From Flavobacterium sp. Sd200 (GTDB taxonomy: Bacteria > Bacteroidota > Bacteroidia > Flavobacteriales > Flavobacteriaceae), in contig NZ_WUMN01000003.1 of the NCBI RefSeq assembly GCF_009826935.1, positions 372,001-436,000 on the forward strand: a DNA stretch of 64,000 nt, written 5' to 3'. This document shows positions 44,511 to 50,526 of the stretch, one piece after another. Both the position numbers and the translations under genes were made by a program. The notes under the pieces are model-generated. The model ran no database searches. It saw nothing but the letters and a program-made list of their open reading frames with translations, and was not told where the DNA came from. The stretch's first letter is position 1. The number at the start of each line of letters is the position of its first letter.

Positions 44511-44548
44511 AAAAGGGAGGATACTTTAAAAAGTATCCTCCCTTTTTT
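44511..44548. terminator. Bidirectional terminator between the barrel gene and metK
   Basis: AAAAGGGAGGATACTT / AAGTATCCTCCCTTTT arms with a four-base loop and T/A runs on both sides. It ends the rightward GLPGLI operon and the leftward metK transcript. Confidence 0.93.
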
Positions 44549-44566
44549 GTATGGCAGAATAAAGTA

Positions 44567-45817
44567 TTAAAGCCCGAAAGCCTCTTTTACTTTATCTGTA
44601 TAATCAAGTTTTTCCCATGTAAACAGTTCAACTTCTACCGTTTTTGTTTCCCCGTTAGGAGCAGTAAAAGTTTTGGTTACTGTTTCAGGTGTGCGACCCA
44701 TATGTCCGTAAGCAGCTGTTTCGCTGTAAATAGGGTTACGCAGTTTAAGACGCTGCTCTATAAAATACGGGCGCATGTCAAATATTCCCTCTACTTTTTT
44801 GGCAATTTCGCCATCAGTAAGGTTTACTTTACCTGTGCCATAAGTGTTTATGTATATACCCATTGGCTTTGCAACACCAATTGCATAAGAAACCTGTACT
44901 AAAATTTCGTCGGCAACACCTGCGGCAACAAGGTTTTTAGCAATATGGCGGGTAGCATAGGCAGCACTGCGGTCTACTTTACTTGGGTCTTTACCAGAAA
45001 AAGCACCACCACCGTGGGCACCCTTACCACCATAAGTGTCTACAATAATTTTACGGCCTGTAAGACCTGTATCGCCATGAGGGCCACCAATAACAAATTT
45101 ACCCGTAGGGTTTATATGATATTGTATATCGCTGTTAAACAGGTGGGCATAAGCAGGGTTGTTTTTAACCACACGCGGCACCAGTATGTTTATAATATCT
45201 TCTTTGATTTTTGCAAGCATAACAGGCTCTGTATCAAAGTCGTCGTGCTGTGTAGAAACCACAATAGCATCAATGCGCACAGGCTTGTTGTTATCGTCAT
45301 ACTCAAGCGTTACCTGGCTTTTAGCATCAGGACGAAGGTATGTAATTTCGTTATTTTCGCGTCTAAGGGCTGCAAGTTCCTGTAGCAGTTTATGGCTAAG
45401 GTTAAGCGCAAGAGGCATGTAATCTTCAGTCTCGTTGGTTGCATAGCCAAACATCATACCCTGGTCGCCTGCACCCTGGTCTTCTTTGTTTTGACGGTCT
45501 ACACCCTGATTGATGTCCTGAGATTGCTCGTGTATAGCACTAAGCACACCACAAGAATTAGCCTCGAACATATATTCGCTCTTTGTGTAGCCTATTTTGC
45601 GGATAACCTCGCGGGCAATAGACTGCACATCAAGATAGGTTGTTGATTTTACTTCTCCGGCAAGTATTACCTGTCCGGTAGTTACTAAAGTTTCGCATGC
45701 AACTTTAGATTCTGGGTCAAAAGCCAAAAAGTTATCGATCAGTGCATCTGAAATCTGGTCAGCAATTTTATCAGGATGCCCTTCACTTACTGATTCTGAC
45801 GTAAATAAATATGCCAT
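44567..45817 (-). CDS. metK: S-adenosylmethionine synthetase
   Basis: A 416-aa protein, slightly longer than the E. coli enzyme. Hallmarks: [17 protein letters not shown] (residues 8-24), [12 protein letters not shown] (about 118-129), [15 protein letters not shown] near residue 270. It makes S-adenosylmethionine from methionine and ATP. Its leader is a SAM-II-type riboswitch preceded by a clear -7 box. Confidence 0.98.
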   Translation of the reverse strand: MAYLFTSESVSEGHPDKIADQISDALIDNFLAFDPESKVACETLVTTGQVILAGEVKSTTYLDVQSIAREVIRKIGYTKSEYMFEANSCGVLSAIHEQSQDINQGVDRQNKEDQGAGDQGMMFGYATNETEDYMPLALNLSHKLLQELAALRRENNEITYLRPDAKSQVTLEYDDNNKPVRIDAIVVSTQHDDFDTEPVMLAKIKEDIINILVPRVVKNNPAYAHLFNSDIQYHINPTGKFVIGGPHGDTGLTGRKIIVDTYGGKGAHGGGAFSGKDPSKVDRSAAYATRHIAKNLVAAGVADEILVQVSYAIGVAKPMGIYINTYGTGKVNLTDGEIAKKVEGIFDMRPYFIEQRLKLRNPIYSETAAYGHMGRTPETVTKTFTAPNGETKTVEVELFTWEKLDYTDKVKEAFGL

Positions 45818-45875
45818 AATATATAGTCTATTAATTTAGTAGGAGAAAGAGTTTTTGATGCAGATAAAGGAGGGA

Positions 45876-45930
45876 AGCCCTGCTTTAGCATTTTTTATTG
45901 AGGTTGCAATCAGTACAAATCTCTCCTCCA
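45876..45930 (-). promoter_or_regulatory. SAM-II (SAM-alpha) riboswitch of metK
   Basis: Read on the minus strand, the sequence contains GAGAGATTTG, then ACTGATTGCAACCTC, an A-rich bridge, and ATGCTAAAGCAGGG. The order and spacing of GATTTG, TTGCA and GCTAAA match the compact SAM-II pseudoknot as I remember it. P1 can form from GAGG/CCTC with a small extra bulge, which is a departure from the consensus. The family is best known in alphaproteobacteria. Its position between the metK promoter and metK is the expected one. Confidence 0.75.
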
Positions 45931-45942
45931 ATTATTTCGGTG

Positions 45943-45975
45943 CAAAGGTATAAAACCTTATTGGAATAAAATAAA
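45943..45975 (-). promoter_or_regulatory. metK promoter
   Basis: On the minus strand a perfect TACCTTTG -7 box lies at 45950-45943, with a TTTA -33 element about 20 bases upstream. Transcription would begin at about 45936, just before the riboswitch. Confidence 0.65.
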
Positions 45976-46069
45976 GTGATGAAGTTTTTTTAATGAGAGT
46001 ACTTTTCTTCATAAGGAAGTGGACTATAGTAGCTTTTTTAAATGCACGATGTTAATTTTTTAAATTTTA

Positions 46070-46101
46070 TTTGGTAGATTAAAAAATAGTTAAGAAGTTT
46101 G
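46070..46101 (+). promoter_or_regulatory. Promoter of leader 1 (MetX-like gene)
   Basis: TTTG at 46070-46073, 20 bases, then GAAGTTTG at 46094-46101. The same sequence block, AAAAAATAGTT...GCTAAAC, recurs upstream of the OsmC-like gene at 47437-47468 with identical spacing. The transcript would start about 18 bases before the leader 1 ATG. Confidence 0.6.
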
Positions 46102-46123
46102 CTAAACAGAAAATAGAAACAAA

Positions 46124-46192
46124 ATGAATTTTATTATTTGCAATATGTGCTGTATGATGCCGGATACCTCCGCGGATAGCTCTATTGCATAG
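46124..46192 (+). CDS. Leader 1: 22-aa Cys/Met-rich peptide (attenuator)
   Basis: A 22-codon ORF with MNFIICNMCCMMPD at its start: three Cys and five Met. It ends 22 bases before a terminator. The ORF at 47492-47560 is the same length and aligns without gaps, sharing F2/3, the hydrophobic N terminus, the second-third Met and SA...I near the end. The Cys/Met run precedes the homologous CCGC-containing antiterminator segment, so stalling there could free or trap it. Translation is inferred. Confidence 0.6.
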   Translation: MNFIICNMCCMMPDTSADSSIA

Positions 46193-46214
46193 TTTTAAAG
46201 TTTAAAGCATATAC

Positions 46215-46246
46215 AAAAAGCCTTCCGCAAAACGGGAGGCTTTTTA
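46215..46246 (+). terminator. Attenuator terminator 1
   Basis: AAAAAGCCTTCCG / CGGGAGGCTTTTT arms with one G-T pair and a five-base loop. Part of the 5' arm (TCCGC) can pair with GCGGA inside leader 1 at 46172-46176, a weak possible antiterminator. Confidence 0.85.
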
Positions 46247-46269
46247 ATTAAATATAATTAGTGTTCGTT

Positions 46270-46297
46270 GTTACCCCTCCTTTATCGGGAGGGGTTA
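46270..46297. repeat. TACCCCTCC/GGAGGGGTTA palindrome
   Basis: A short inverted repeat between terminator 1 and leader 2, of the kind found between flavobacterial genes. It could be an additional hairpin. Confidence 0.6.
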
Positions 46298-46311
46298 AAT
46301 GAAAGTAAAAA

Positions 46312-46401
46312 ATGAAAAAAATCGCTTTAAATAAAATGGTACTGTGTTGTATGGTGTGCAAATGCACAGCAATGCCCTGTTACCAAAAGCGAAAAAGATA
46401 A
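46312..46401 (+). CDS. Leader 2: 29-aa Cys/Met-rich peptide (attenuator)
   Basis: A 29-codon ORF containing VLCCMVCKCTAMPC (five Cys and three of its four Met within or next to it). It ends 26 bases before terminator 2. The antiterminator core GTTACCAAAAG overlaps codons 23-26, so a ribosome stalled at the Cys run would leave it free. Start chosen as the first ATG that keeps the Cys-rich frame. No separate promoter was found between terminator 1 and this ORF. Confidence 0.55.
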   Translation: MKKIALNKMVLCCMVCKCTAMPCYQKRKR

Positions 46402-46427
46402 ATCTTTAGTTTATAGTTCAAAACTGT

Positions 46428-46466
46428 AAAGCCCTTTTGGTAAACTGCCAAAAGGGCTTTTTTATT
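46428..46466 (+). terminator. Attenuator terminator 2
   Basis: A perfect 13-bp stem (AAAGCCCTTTTGG / CCAAAAGGGCTTT), seven-base loop, then T's. TTACCAAAAG within leader 2 (about 46380-46389) is exactly complementary to CTTTTGGTAA spanning the 5' arm and loop, so a competing antiterminator of 10 bp is available. Confidence 0.92.
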
Positions 46467-46503
46467 TAGCAATGTTTCTGTCAATAAAAAATAAGCCTTA
46501 ATT

Positions 46504-47346
46504 ATGAAAAACCTATACAAAATAATTATACCGCAATGGCATTTGGCCAATGGTAAAACGCTTACTGATGTGGTGCTTAGCTATCAGTTTTTTGGTCCGG
46601 TGCTGGGTACAGCTCCTGTGGTTTTAGTTAATCATAGCATAACATCAAACTCAAACATCAGTGGGCCTGATGGCTGGTGGAAATATGTAATTGGTGAAGA
46701 CAGGGTTATAGATACCAACTACTTTTTTACGGCACTGGCTTTTAATATTCCGGGCAACGAATTTGATAATGATGAGAGTATTATATATAATTACAAAGAT
46801 TTTACGGCTGCCGATGTTGCGCAAATTTTCTGGCAGGGGTTGGAAGAACTCGAAATATACCATCTGCACAGTATAATAGGGGTAGATCTTGGAGGTGGCA
46901 TTGCCTGGGAAATGGCTGCCTTGAGGCCTAATAGTGTAAGTAACCTTATTCCGGTGGCAGCCGATTGGAAGCCCCTGAGCTACTTAAAAAATGGTGTGCG
47001 CGATTTAGACAGTGGTTTTGTACTGCCTTCTTTCAGGTTGTTTAATCAATTGCTTGCCACAGTAGATATTACCAAACACCAAAGTTTTGAGGCTGTTGCT
47101 AAAAATATAACTGCTGCAATACACCTTATAGCTATAGATACCGATCTGCTTTTTACAGCATATGAAACACGCAATACATTTGAGTTCCTGAGGCAAAACG
47201 GTAATGAGGTATATTATAGCGAGATCAGGTCAACACATGGGCATGATGCCTATTTAAAGGAGTGGGAGCAGCTATCAGAAATATTGGCGCCTGTTTTTCA
47301 GGATGGCTATCATACCATGCTGCGGTTTTTGCAAAAAGCAGGTTAG
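46504..47346 (+). CDS. MetX-like alpha/beta hydrolase lacking the Ser nucleophile
   Basis: A 280-aa member of the homoserine O-acetyltransferase family by overall order: LSYQFFGP, VNHSITSNSNISGPDGWWKY, ALAFNIPGNEFD, nucleophile elbow GVDLGGGIAWEM, then the acid and His in IDTDLLF and THGHDAY. In MetX enzymes the elbow is GGSxGG; here the Ser position is Asp128. The protein is also about 50 residues shorter than usual, with the lid segment after the ADWK motif apparently missing. So classical acyltransfer is unlikely. It may be inactive, or an Asp-nucleophile hydrolase. It is preceded by leaders 1 and 2. Confidence 0.8.
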   Translation: MKNLYKIIIPQWHLANGKTLTDVVLSYQFFGPVLGTAPVVLVNHSITSNSNISGPDGWWKYVIGEDRVIDTNYFFTALAFNIPGNEFDNDESIIYNYKDFTAADVAQIFWQGLEELEIYHLHSIIGVDLGGGIAWEMAALRPNSVSNLIPVAADWKPLSYLKNGVRDLDSGFVLPSFRLFNQLLATVDITKHQSFEAVAKNITAAIHLIAIDTDLLFTAYETRNTFEFLRQNGNEVYYSEIRSTHGHDAYLKEWEQLSEILAPVFQDGYHTMLRFLQKAG

Positions 47347-47436
47347 TTGAGTTAGTTAAGGGTATTGCTAACTTTTGAATGATATAGGTGTAGATGCTGT
47401 AATTTGAGGTTGTAGTAAAATATTTTCTGAATAAAA

Positions 47437-47468
47437 TTTGGATAAATAAAAAATAGTTTAGATATTCG
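47437..47468 (+). promoter_or_regulatory. Promoter of leader 3 (OsmC-like gene)
   Basis: TTTG at 47437-47440, 20 bases, then GATATTCG at 47461-47468. The block AAAAAATAGTT-AGA--TT-GCTAAAC is shared with the promoter at 46070-46101, in the same order and spacing. Confidence 0.55.
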
Positions 47469-47491
47469 CTAAACGAAAAAAAAGTAAAGTC

Positions 47492-47560
47492 ATGAAATTT
47501 GTCATCTCACAATGTTACCTTTCGATGTGGAAACCTTCCGCAGGGGCAGCTATTGTATAA
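47492..47560 (+). CDS. Leader 3: 22-aa peptide (attenuator)
   Basis: A 22-codon ORF (MKFVISQCYLSMWKPSAG at its start) of the same length as leader 1 and aligned with it without gaps. It keeps Cys and Met but has fewer of them. GCAGGGGC at 47540-47547 in codons 16-19 is exactly complementary to the 5' arm of terminator 3. Confidence 0.55.
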   Translation: MKFVISQCYLSMWKPSAGAAIV

Positions 47561-47591
47561 TGATAAGTTTTATCAAAATATAAATATCAAG

Positions 47592-47620
47592 GCCCCTGCA
47601 ATAAAGCAGGGGCTTTTTTG
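47592..47620 (+). terminator. Attenuator terminator 3
   Basis: GCCCCTGC / GCAGGGGC arms with a six-base loop followed by TTTTTT. The 3' arm sequence occurs again upstream inside leader 3, so the same 5' arm can pair with either. Confidence 0.9.
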
Positions 47621-47654
47621 TTACAATACTATACGGCATTTTAAAAATTAAACT

Positions 47655-47753
47655 ATGAATACATTGTTTGTCTATATCATTAAACGTTCGCAGTACATCT
47701 GTTCATCATGGATGCAGGTGCTGTATACACCGTTACCAAAACAGGCAATGTAA
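47655..47753 (+). CDS. Leader 4: 32-aa ORF (attenuator, frame uncertain)
   Basis: The ATG frame at 47655 gives 32 codons with one Cys and two internal Met. A second frame in the same stretch encodes a Cys-rich CRCC piece (HHGCRCCIHRYQNR) that aligns better with leader 2 (VCKCTAMPCYQKR) but lacks an ATG. The antiterminator GTTACCAAAA (47732-47741) lies near its end. Which frame is translated is unclear. Confidence 0.4.
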   Translation: MNTLFVYIIKRSQYICSSWMQVLYTPLPKQAM

Positions 47754-47777
47754 TCTTTAGTTATAGTTTTTAGATAC

Positions 47778-47816
47778 AAAGGTCTTTTTGGTAACATACT
47801 AAAAAGGCCTTTTTTG
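47778..47816 (+). terminator. Attenuator terminator 4
   Basis: AAAGGTCTTTTT / AAAAAGGCCTTT arms (one G-T pair) followed by T's. GTTACCAAAA in leader 4 is exactly complementary to TTTTGGTAAC covering the 5' arm and loop. The layout matches terminator 2. Confidence 0.9.
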
Positions 47817-47863
47817 TTACCCCGAAGCTTTAATTAGTCATCAACCAAAAAAATGCACCCATT

Positions 47864-48316
47864 ATGAAAACACAAGCTATCAACGTATTAGGCTACACAG
47901 GCAACAACAGTCAGTTTGTAGTAAAAACCCTTAATGCAGATTTAAGGATAAACCAAAACGTACCGTCTGTGCAGGCGGCAGTGCCTAACCCGTATGAATA
48001 TATACTGGCAGGGTTTGCAGGCTGCATTAATGCGCTTGGTCAGGTTGTTGCGGCAGAACTGGGCATAACATTAAAATCGTTACAAATAGAAATTACCGGA
48101 AGCCTGACTTCTGAGACCGTTCAGGGAGTGCTGGGTAGGGTAAAACCTGCATTTGAGAGTATAGAGATTATACTAAAGCCAGCAGCCAGCGCACCATTGG
48201 AAACGTTACAAAGATGGATGAAGGAGGTGCAGTTTCGTAGCCCGCTATATGATACACTGGTTAACAACACCCCTGTAAACCTTAACCTTTACAAAGAATA
48301 TGTGGCGCTAAATTGA
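47864..48316 (+). CDS. OsmC-family protein with one Cys replaced
   Basis: A 150-aa OsmC-like protein. The first redox Cys is present in AGFAGCINALGQVV (near residue 51), but the second, usually in an RCP motif, is replaced by Ser (RSPLYDTLVNNTPVNL near the C terminus). OsmC proteins reduce peroxides with two Cys; with one, normal chemistry is doubtful. It is preceded by leaders 3 and 4. In flavobacteria OsmC genes are found with methionine genes, as far as I recall. Confidence 0.82.
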   Translation: MKTQAINVLGYTGNNSQFVVKTLNADLRINQNVPSVQAAVPNPYEYILAGFAGCINALGQVVAAELGITLKSLQIEITGSLTSETVQGVLGRVKPAFESIEIILKPAASAPLETLQRWMKEVQFRSPLYDTLVNNTPVNLNLYKEYVALN

Positions 48317-48321
48317 GTTGA

Positions 48322-48350
48322 ATGTCCTGCAAGGTTTGTAAAACCTTGTA
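48322..48350. repeat. CCTGCAAGGTTT/AAACCTTG palindrome
   Basis: A short inverted repeat just after the OsmC-like stop, of the same type as the repeat at 32486-32572. It may act as a weak terminator. Confidence 0.65.
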
Positions 48351-48395
48351 AGTGTAAAATTCAAAATCTGGCACGAATCATAAACCTATAAAGTT

Positions 48396-48497
48396 ATGAA
48401 CCTTTATAGTAGAGAAAATGTTTTTAAGTTGTTTTTTGTTTGTTTAGAGAGCTGCCTTTGTCTCGGCAACAAAGGCAGTTTCTTTATTAATTTTTAA
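48396..48497 (+). CDS. Possible leader 5 upstream of the HSD-like gene
   Basis: A 33-codon ORF with FVCLESCLCLG (three Cys) that runs through the terminator at 48452-48487. The Cys-rich piece lies just before and within the hairpin, as in the other leaders, but the ORF does not stop before it and no promoter like those of leaders 1 and 3 is seen. It is the weakest member of the set and may be a decayed copy. Confidence 0.35.
   Translation: MNLYSRENVFKLFFVCLESCLCLGNKGSFFINF
48452..48487 (+). terminator. Terminator upstream of the HSD-like gene
   Basis: CTGCCTTTGT / ACAAAGGCAG perfect 10-bp stem with a seven-base loop followed by TTTCTTT. It lies 22 bases before the gene start, the position expected for an attenuator. 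Confidence 0.8.
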
Positions 48498-48508
48498 AAG
48501 AGATCAAT

Positions 48509-49036
48509 ATGCCCAATATAGTAAATATCGTGCTTTTTGGTATAGGTAATACCGGGAGCGCACTAATAAACAAGGTTGTAAAAAGCAGCATTAACAATGC
48601 ATCACCTAATGTGCCGGAGCTGCGGTTTCCCGTAATAACCAATAGTACTGTTGCCTTTTTTGAAAAAGAAGGAGCGGGCTATGCATGGGAGGCTAACTTT
48701 ATAACTTTCGCTATACCTTTTAAACTGGAAGATATTATAGAATATGCAGTGTACAACAACCTCCATAACCTTATAGCAGTAGATGCCACACCAAGTGCCG
48801 CCCTGGCTGCCGAATATCCGGAGCTTATAAAGAATGGTTTTAGTATAGTATCTATAAACAGCAGTCTGCCTTTTTTACCCGAAAGTTTTGAAAAAGGCAT
48901 TAAGTTTTTAGCAGAAAGCCGTGGGCTTGCCTATAAATTTATAAATCCCGTTGCAGGCGATAAAAATGCTGCTGCTAATGCACTGTATGATGCTATTATT
49001 GAGGTAGCTGGAAAGCAGAAGACTTTAGTATATTAA
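48509..49036 (+). CDS. Truncated homoserine dehydrogenase-like protein
   Basis: A 175-aa protein with the NAD-binding fold of homoserine dehydrogenase: VLFGIGNTGSALINK at the start, FPVITNSTVAFFEKEGAGY, and a DATPSAALAAEYPEL block. Normal homoserine dehydrogenases are about 350 residues or more. The C-terminal catalytic domain and the lysine-containing NKxxN region are not present: the sequence after SINSSLPFLPESFEKG diverges and ends. There is no frameshift or further matching frame downstream, so it is a short gene, not a sequencing artefact. A decayed paralogue or repurposed NAD-binding protein. Confidence 0.75.
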   Translation: MPNIVNIVLFGIGNTGSALINKVVKSSINNASPNVPELRFPVITNSTVAFFEKEGAGYAWEANFITFAIPFKLEDIIEYAVYNNLHNLIAVDATPSAALAAEYPELIKNGFSIVSINSSLPFLPESFEKGIKFLAESRGLAYKFINPVAGDKNAAANALYDAIIEVAGKQKTLVY

Positions 49037-49245
49037 GTATTGTTCTATAAGTGTGGGGATATTTTTTAATTGTCAGATTGCTTCGTGCTTTGCTATGACG
49101 CAACGTGAAGAAAGAATTAGATATGTCTTTCCCGCACTGTACCCCAGAGACGGTTATTGCGAGCTAAGTACAATGAATCATGGCAACGAGATCTCAAATC
49201 TTTAATTGCATAAATCTACTGTATTTCTACCACCAAAAACAATTA
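49037..49245. other. Intergenic stretch before the metH promoter
   Basis: AT-rich, with degenerate repeat fragments (GATTGCTTCGTGCTTTGC near 49,075 and ATTGCGAGCTAAG near 49,155) of the type dispersed in Bacteroidota. No gene seen. Confidence 0.5.
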
Positions 49246-49277
49246 TTTGCATGCTAACTATTTATTACATAGTTTTG
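49246..49277 (+). promoter_or_regulatory. metH promoter
   Basis: TTTG at 49246-49249, 20 bases, then TAGTTTTG at 49270-49277, an exact -33/-7 fit. The transcript would start at about 49284, leading into the SAM riboswitch. Confidence 0.75.
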
Positions 49278-49299
49278 CAGTGTTCTTTTACAACATGAT

Positions 49300-49405
49300 A
49301 TGTTATCACGAAAGGCAGAGGGAATAGACCCAATGAAGCCTTAGCAACCCTTTATCTTAAAGAAGGTGCTAAATTCTACTTCGCACAAGCGCAGATAGAT
49401 AACTC
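49300..49405 (+). promoter_or_regulatory. SAM-I (S-box) riboswitch of the metH operon
   Basis: P1 GTTATC (49302-49307) pairs with GATAAC (49398-49403). The S-box core is present in order: CACGAAAGGCAGAGGGA, then AGCCTTAGCAACC, then AAGGTGCTAA, ending with AGATAGATAAC. It lies between the promoter and metH, so SAM should reduce expression of metH and probably metF. Confidence 0.95.
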
Positions 49406-49524
49406 AAGAAATATTTACACATATTTCCCTCCCCAATTTTTTGATGACATATTTTTTAAGGAAGCTGAACGTTGCCATATGCAACTCTTAAACTTTCAAC
49501 TTTATAACATTAAGGCTTAAAAAG

Positions 49525-50526
49525 ATGTCTAAAATATACGATGCGCTCAATAAACGCATACTCGTGCTCGACGGAGCAATGGGTACTATGCTGCAGCGTT
49601 ACAACTTTTCGGAAGAGGATTTTCGCGGAGAGCGTTTTAAAGATTTCCCACACCCGCTTAAAGGCAATAACGATTTGCTTTCCATTACCCAGCCACAGGC
49701 TATTAAAGAGGTGCACCGCCAGTATTTTGAGGCTGGTGCCGATATTGTTGAGACCAATACTTTTAGTGGAACTACAATAGGTATGGCCGATTATCATCTT
49801 GAAGATCTGGTGTATGAGCTAAACTATGAGTCGGCTAAAATAGCACGCGAGGTTGCTGACGAATTTACGGCTGCCAACCCCAATAAACCTCGTTTTGTGG
49901 CAGGCTCTATAGGCCCTACAAACCGTACTGCCAGCATGAGCCCTGACGTTAACGACCCGGGATACCGTGCCGTTACGTTTGATGATTTACTTGTTGCTTA
50001 TAAAGAGCAGGTAAAAGCACTGATTGACGGAGGTGCGGATATACTTTTAGTAGAAACCATTTTTGATACCCTTAACGCCAAAGCTGCCCTTTTTGCTATA
50101 GAAGAGGTTAAAGATGAGTTAGGTATCGCTATTCCTATTATGGTGAGCGGAACTATTACTGATGCTTCCGGACGAACCCTGAGTGGTCAAACGGTAGAGG
50201 CGTTCCTTATATCTATATCGCACATTCCTTTGTTGAGTGTAGGTTTTAACTGTGCCTTGGGTGCCGACCAACTTAAGCCCTACCTTAAAAGGCTTGCGCA
50301 CAATACAAGCATGAACATTTCGGCACATCCTAATGCAGGATTGCCTAACGCCTTTGGCGAATATGACCAGACACCCGAAGAAATGCAGGTGCTTATAAAA
50401 GAATACCTTGACGATAACCTTATCAATATAATAGGTGGATGCTGTGGGACGACTCCGCAACACATTAAGCTTATAGCTGAAGCTGCTTCGGCCTATCAAC
50501 CCCGTAAAATCGAGACTACTGTATAA
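49525..50526 (+). CDS. metH: Methionine synthase, homocysteine-methyltransferase module
   Basis: A 333-aa protein covering only the N-terminal homocysteine-binding module of Met[15 protein letters not shown] (about 12-25), [17 protein letters not shown], and the zinc-binding Cys pair in [12 protein letters not shown] near residue 307. MetH is split in two in many Bacteroidota. Its stop shares one base with the start of the second part (TAATG), indicating translational coupling. Confidence 0.95.
   Translation: MSKIYDALNKRILVLDGAMGTMLQRYNFSEEDFRGERFKDFPHPLKGNNDLLSITQPQAIKEVHRQYFEAGADIVETNTFSGTTIGMADYHLEDLVYELNYESAKIAREVADEFTAANPNKPRFVAGSIGPTNRTASMSPDVNDPGYRAVTFDDLLVAYKEQVKALIDGGADILLVETIFDTLNAKAALFAIEEVKDELGIAIPIMVSGTITDASGRTLSGQTVEAFLISISHIPLLSVGFNCALGADQLKPYLKRLAHNTSMNISAHPNAGLPNAFGEYDQTPEEMQVLIKEYLDDNLINIIGGCCGTTPQHIKLIAEAASAYQPRKIETTV

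Noticed and set aside
48396..48497. Leader 5 as a full member of the attenuator set
   Set aside because: Its ORF reads through the hairpin and no homologous promoter is seen, so it is listed only as a weak candidate.
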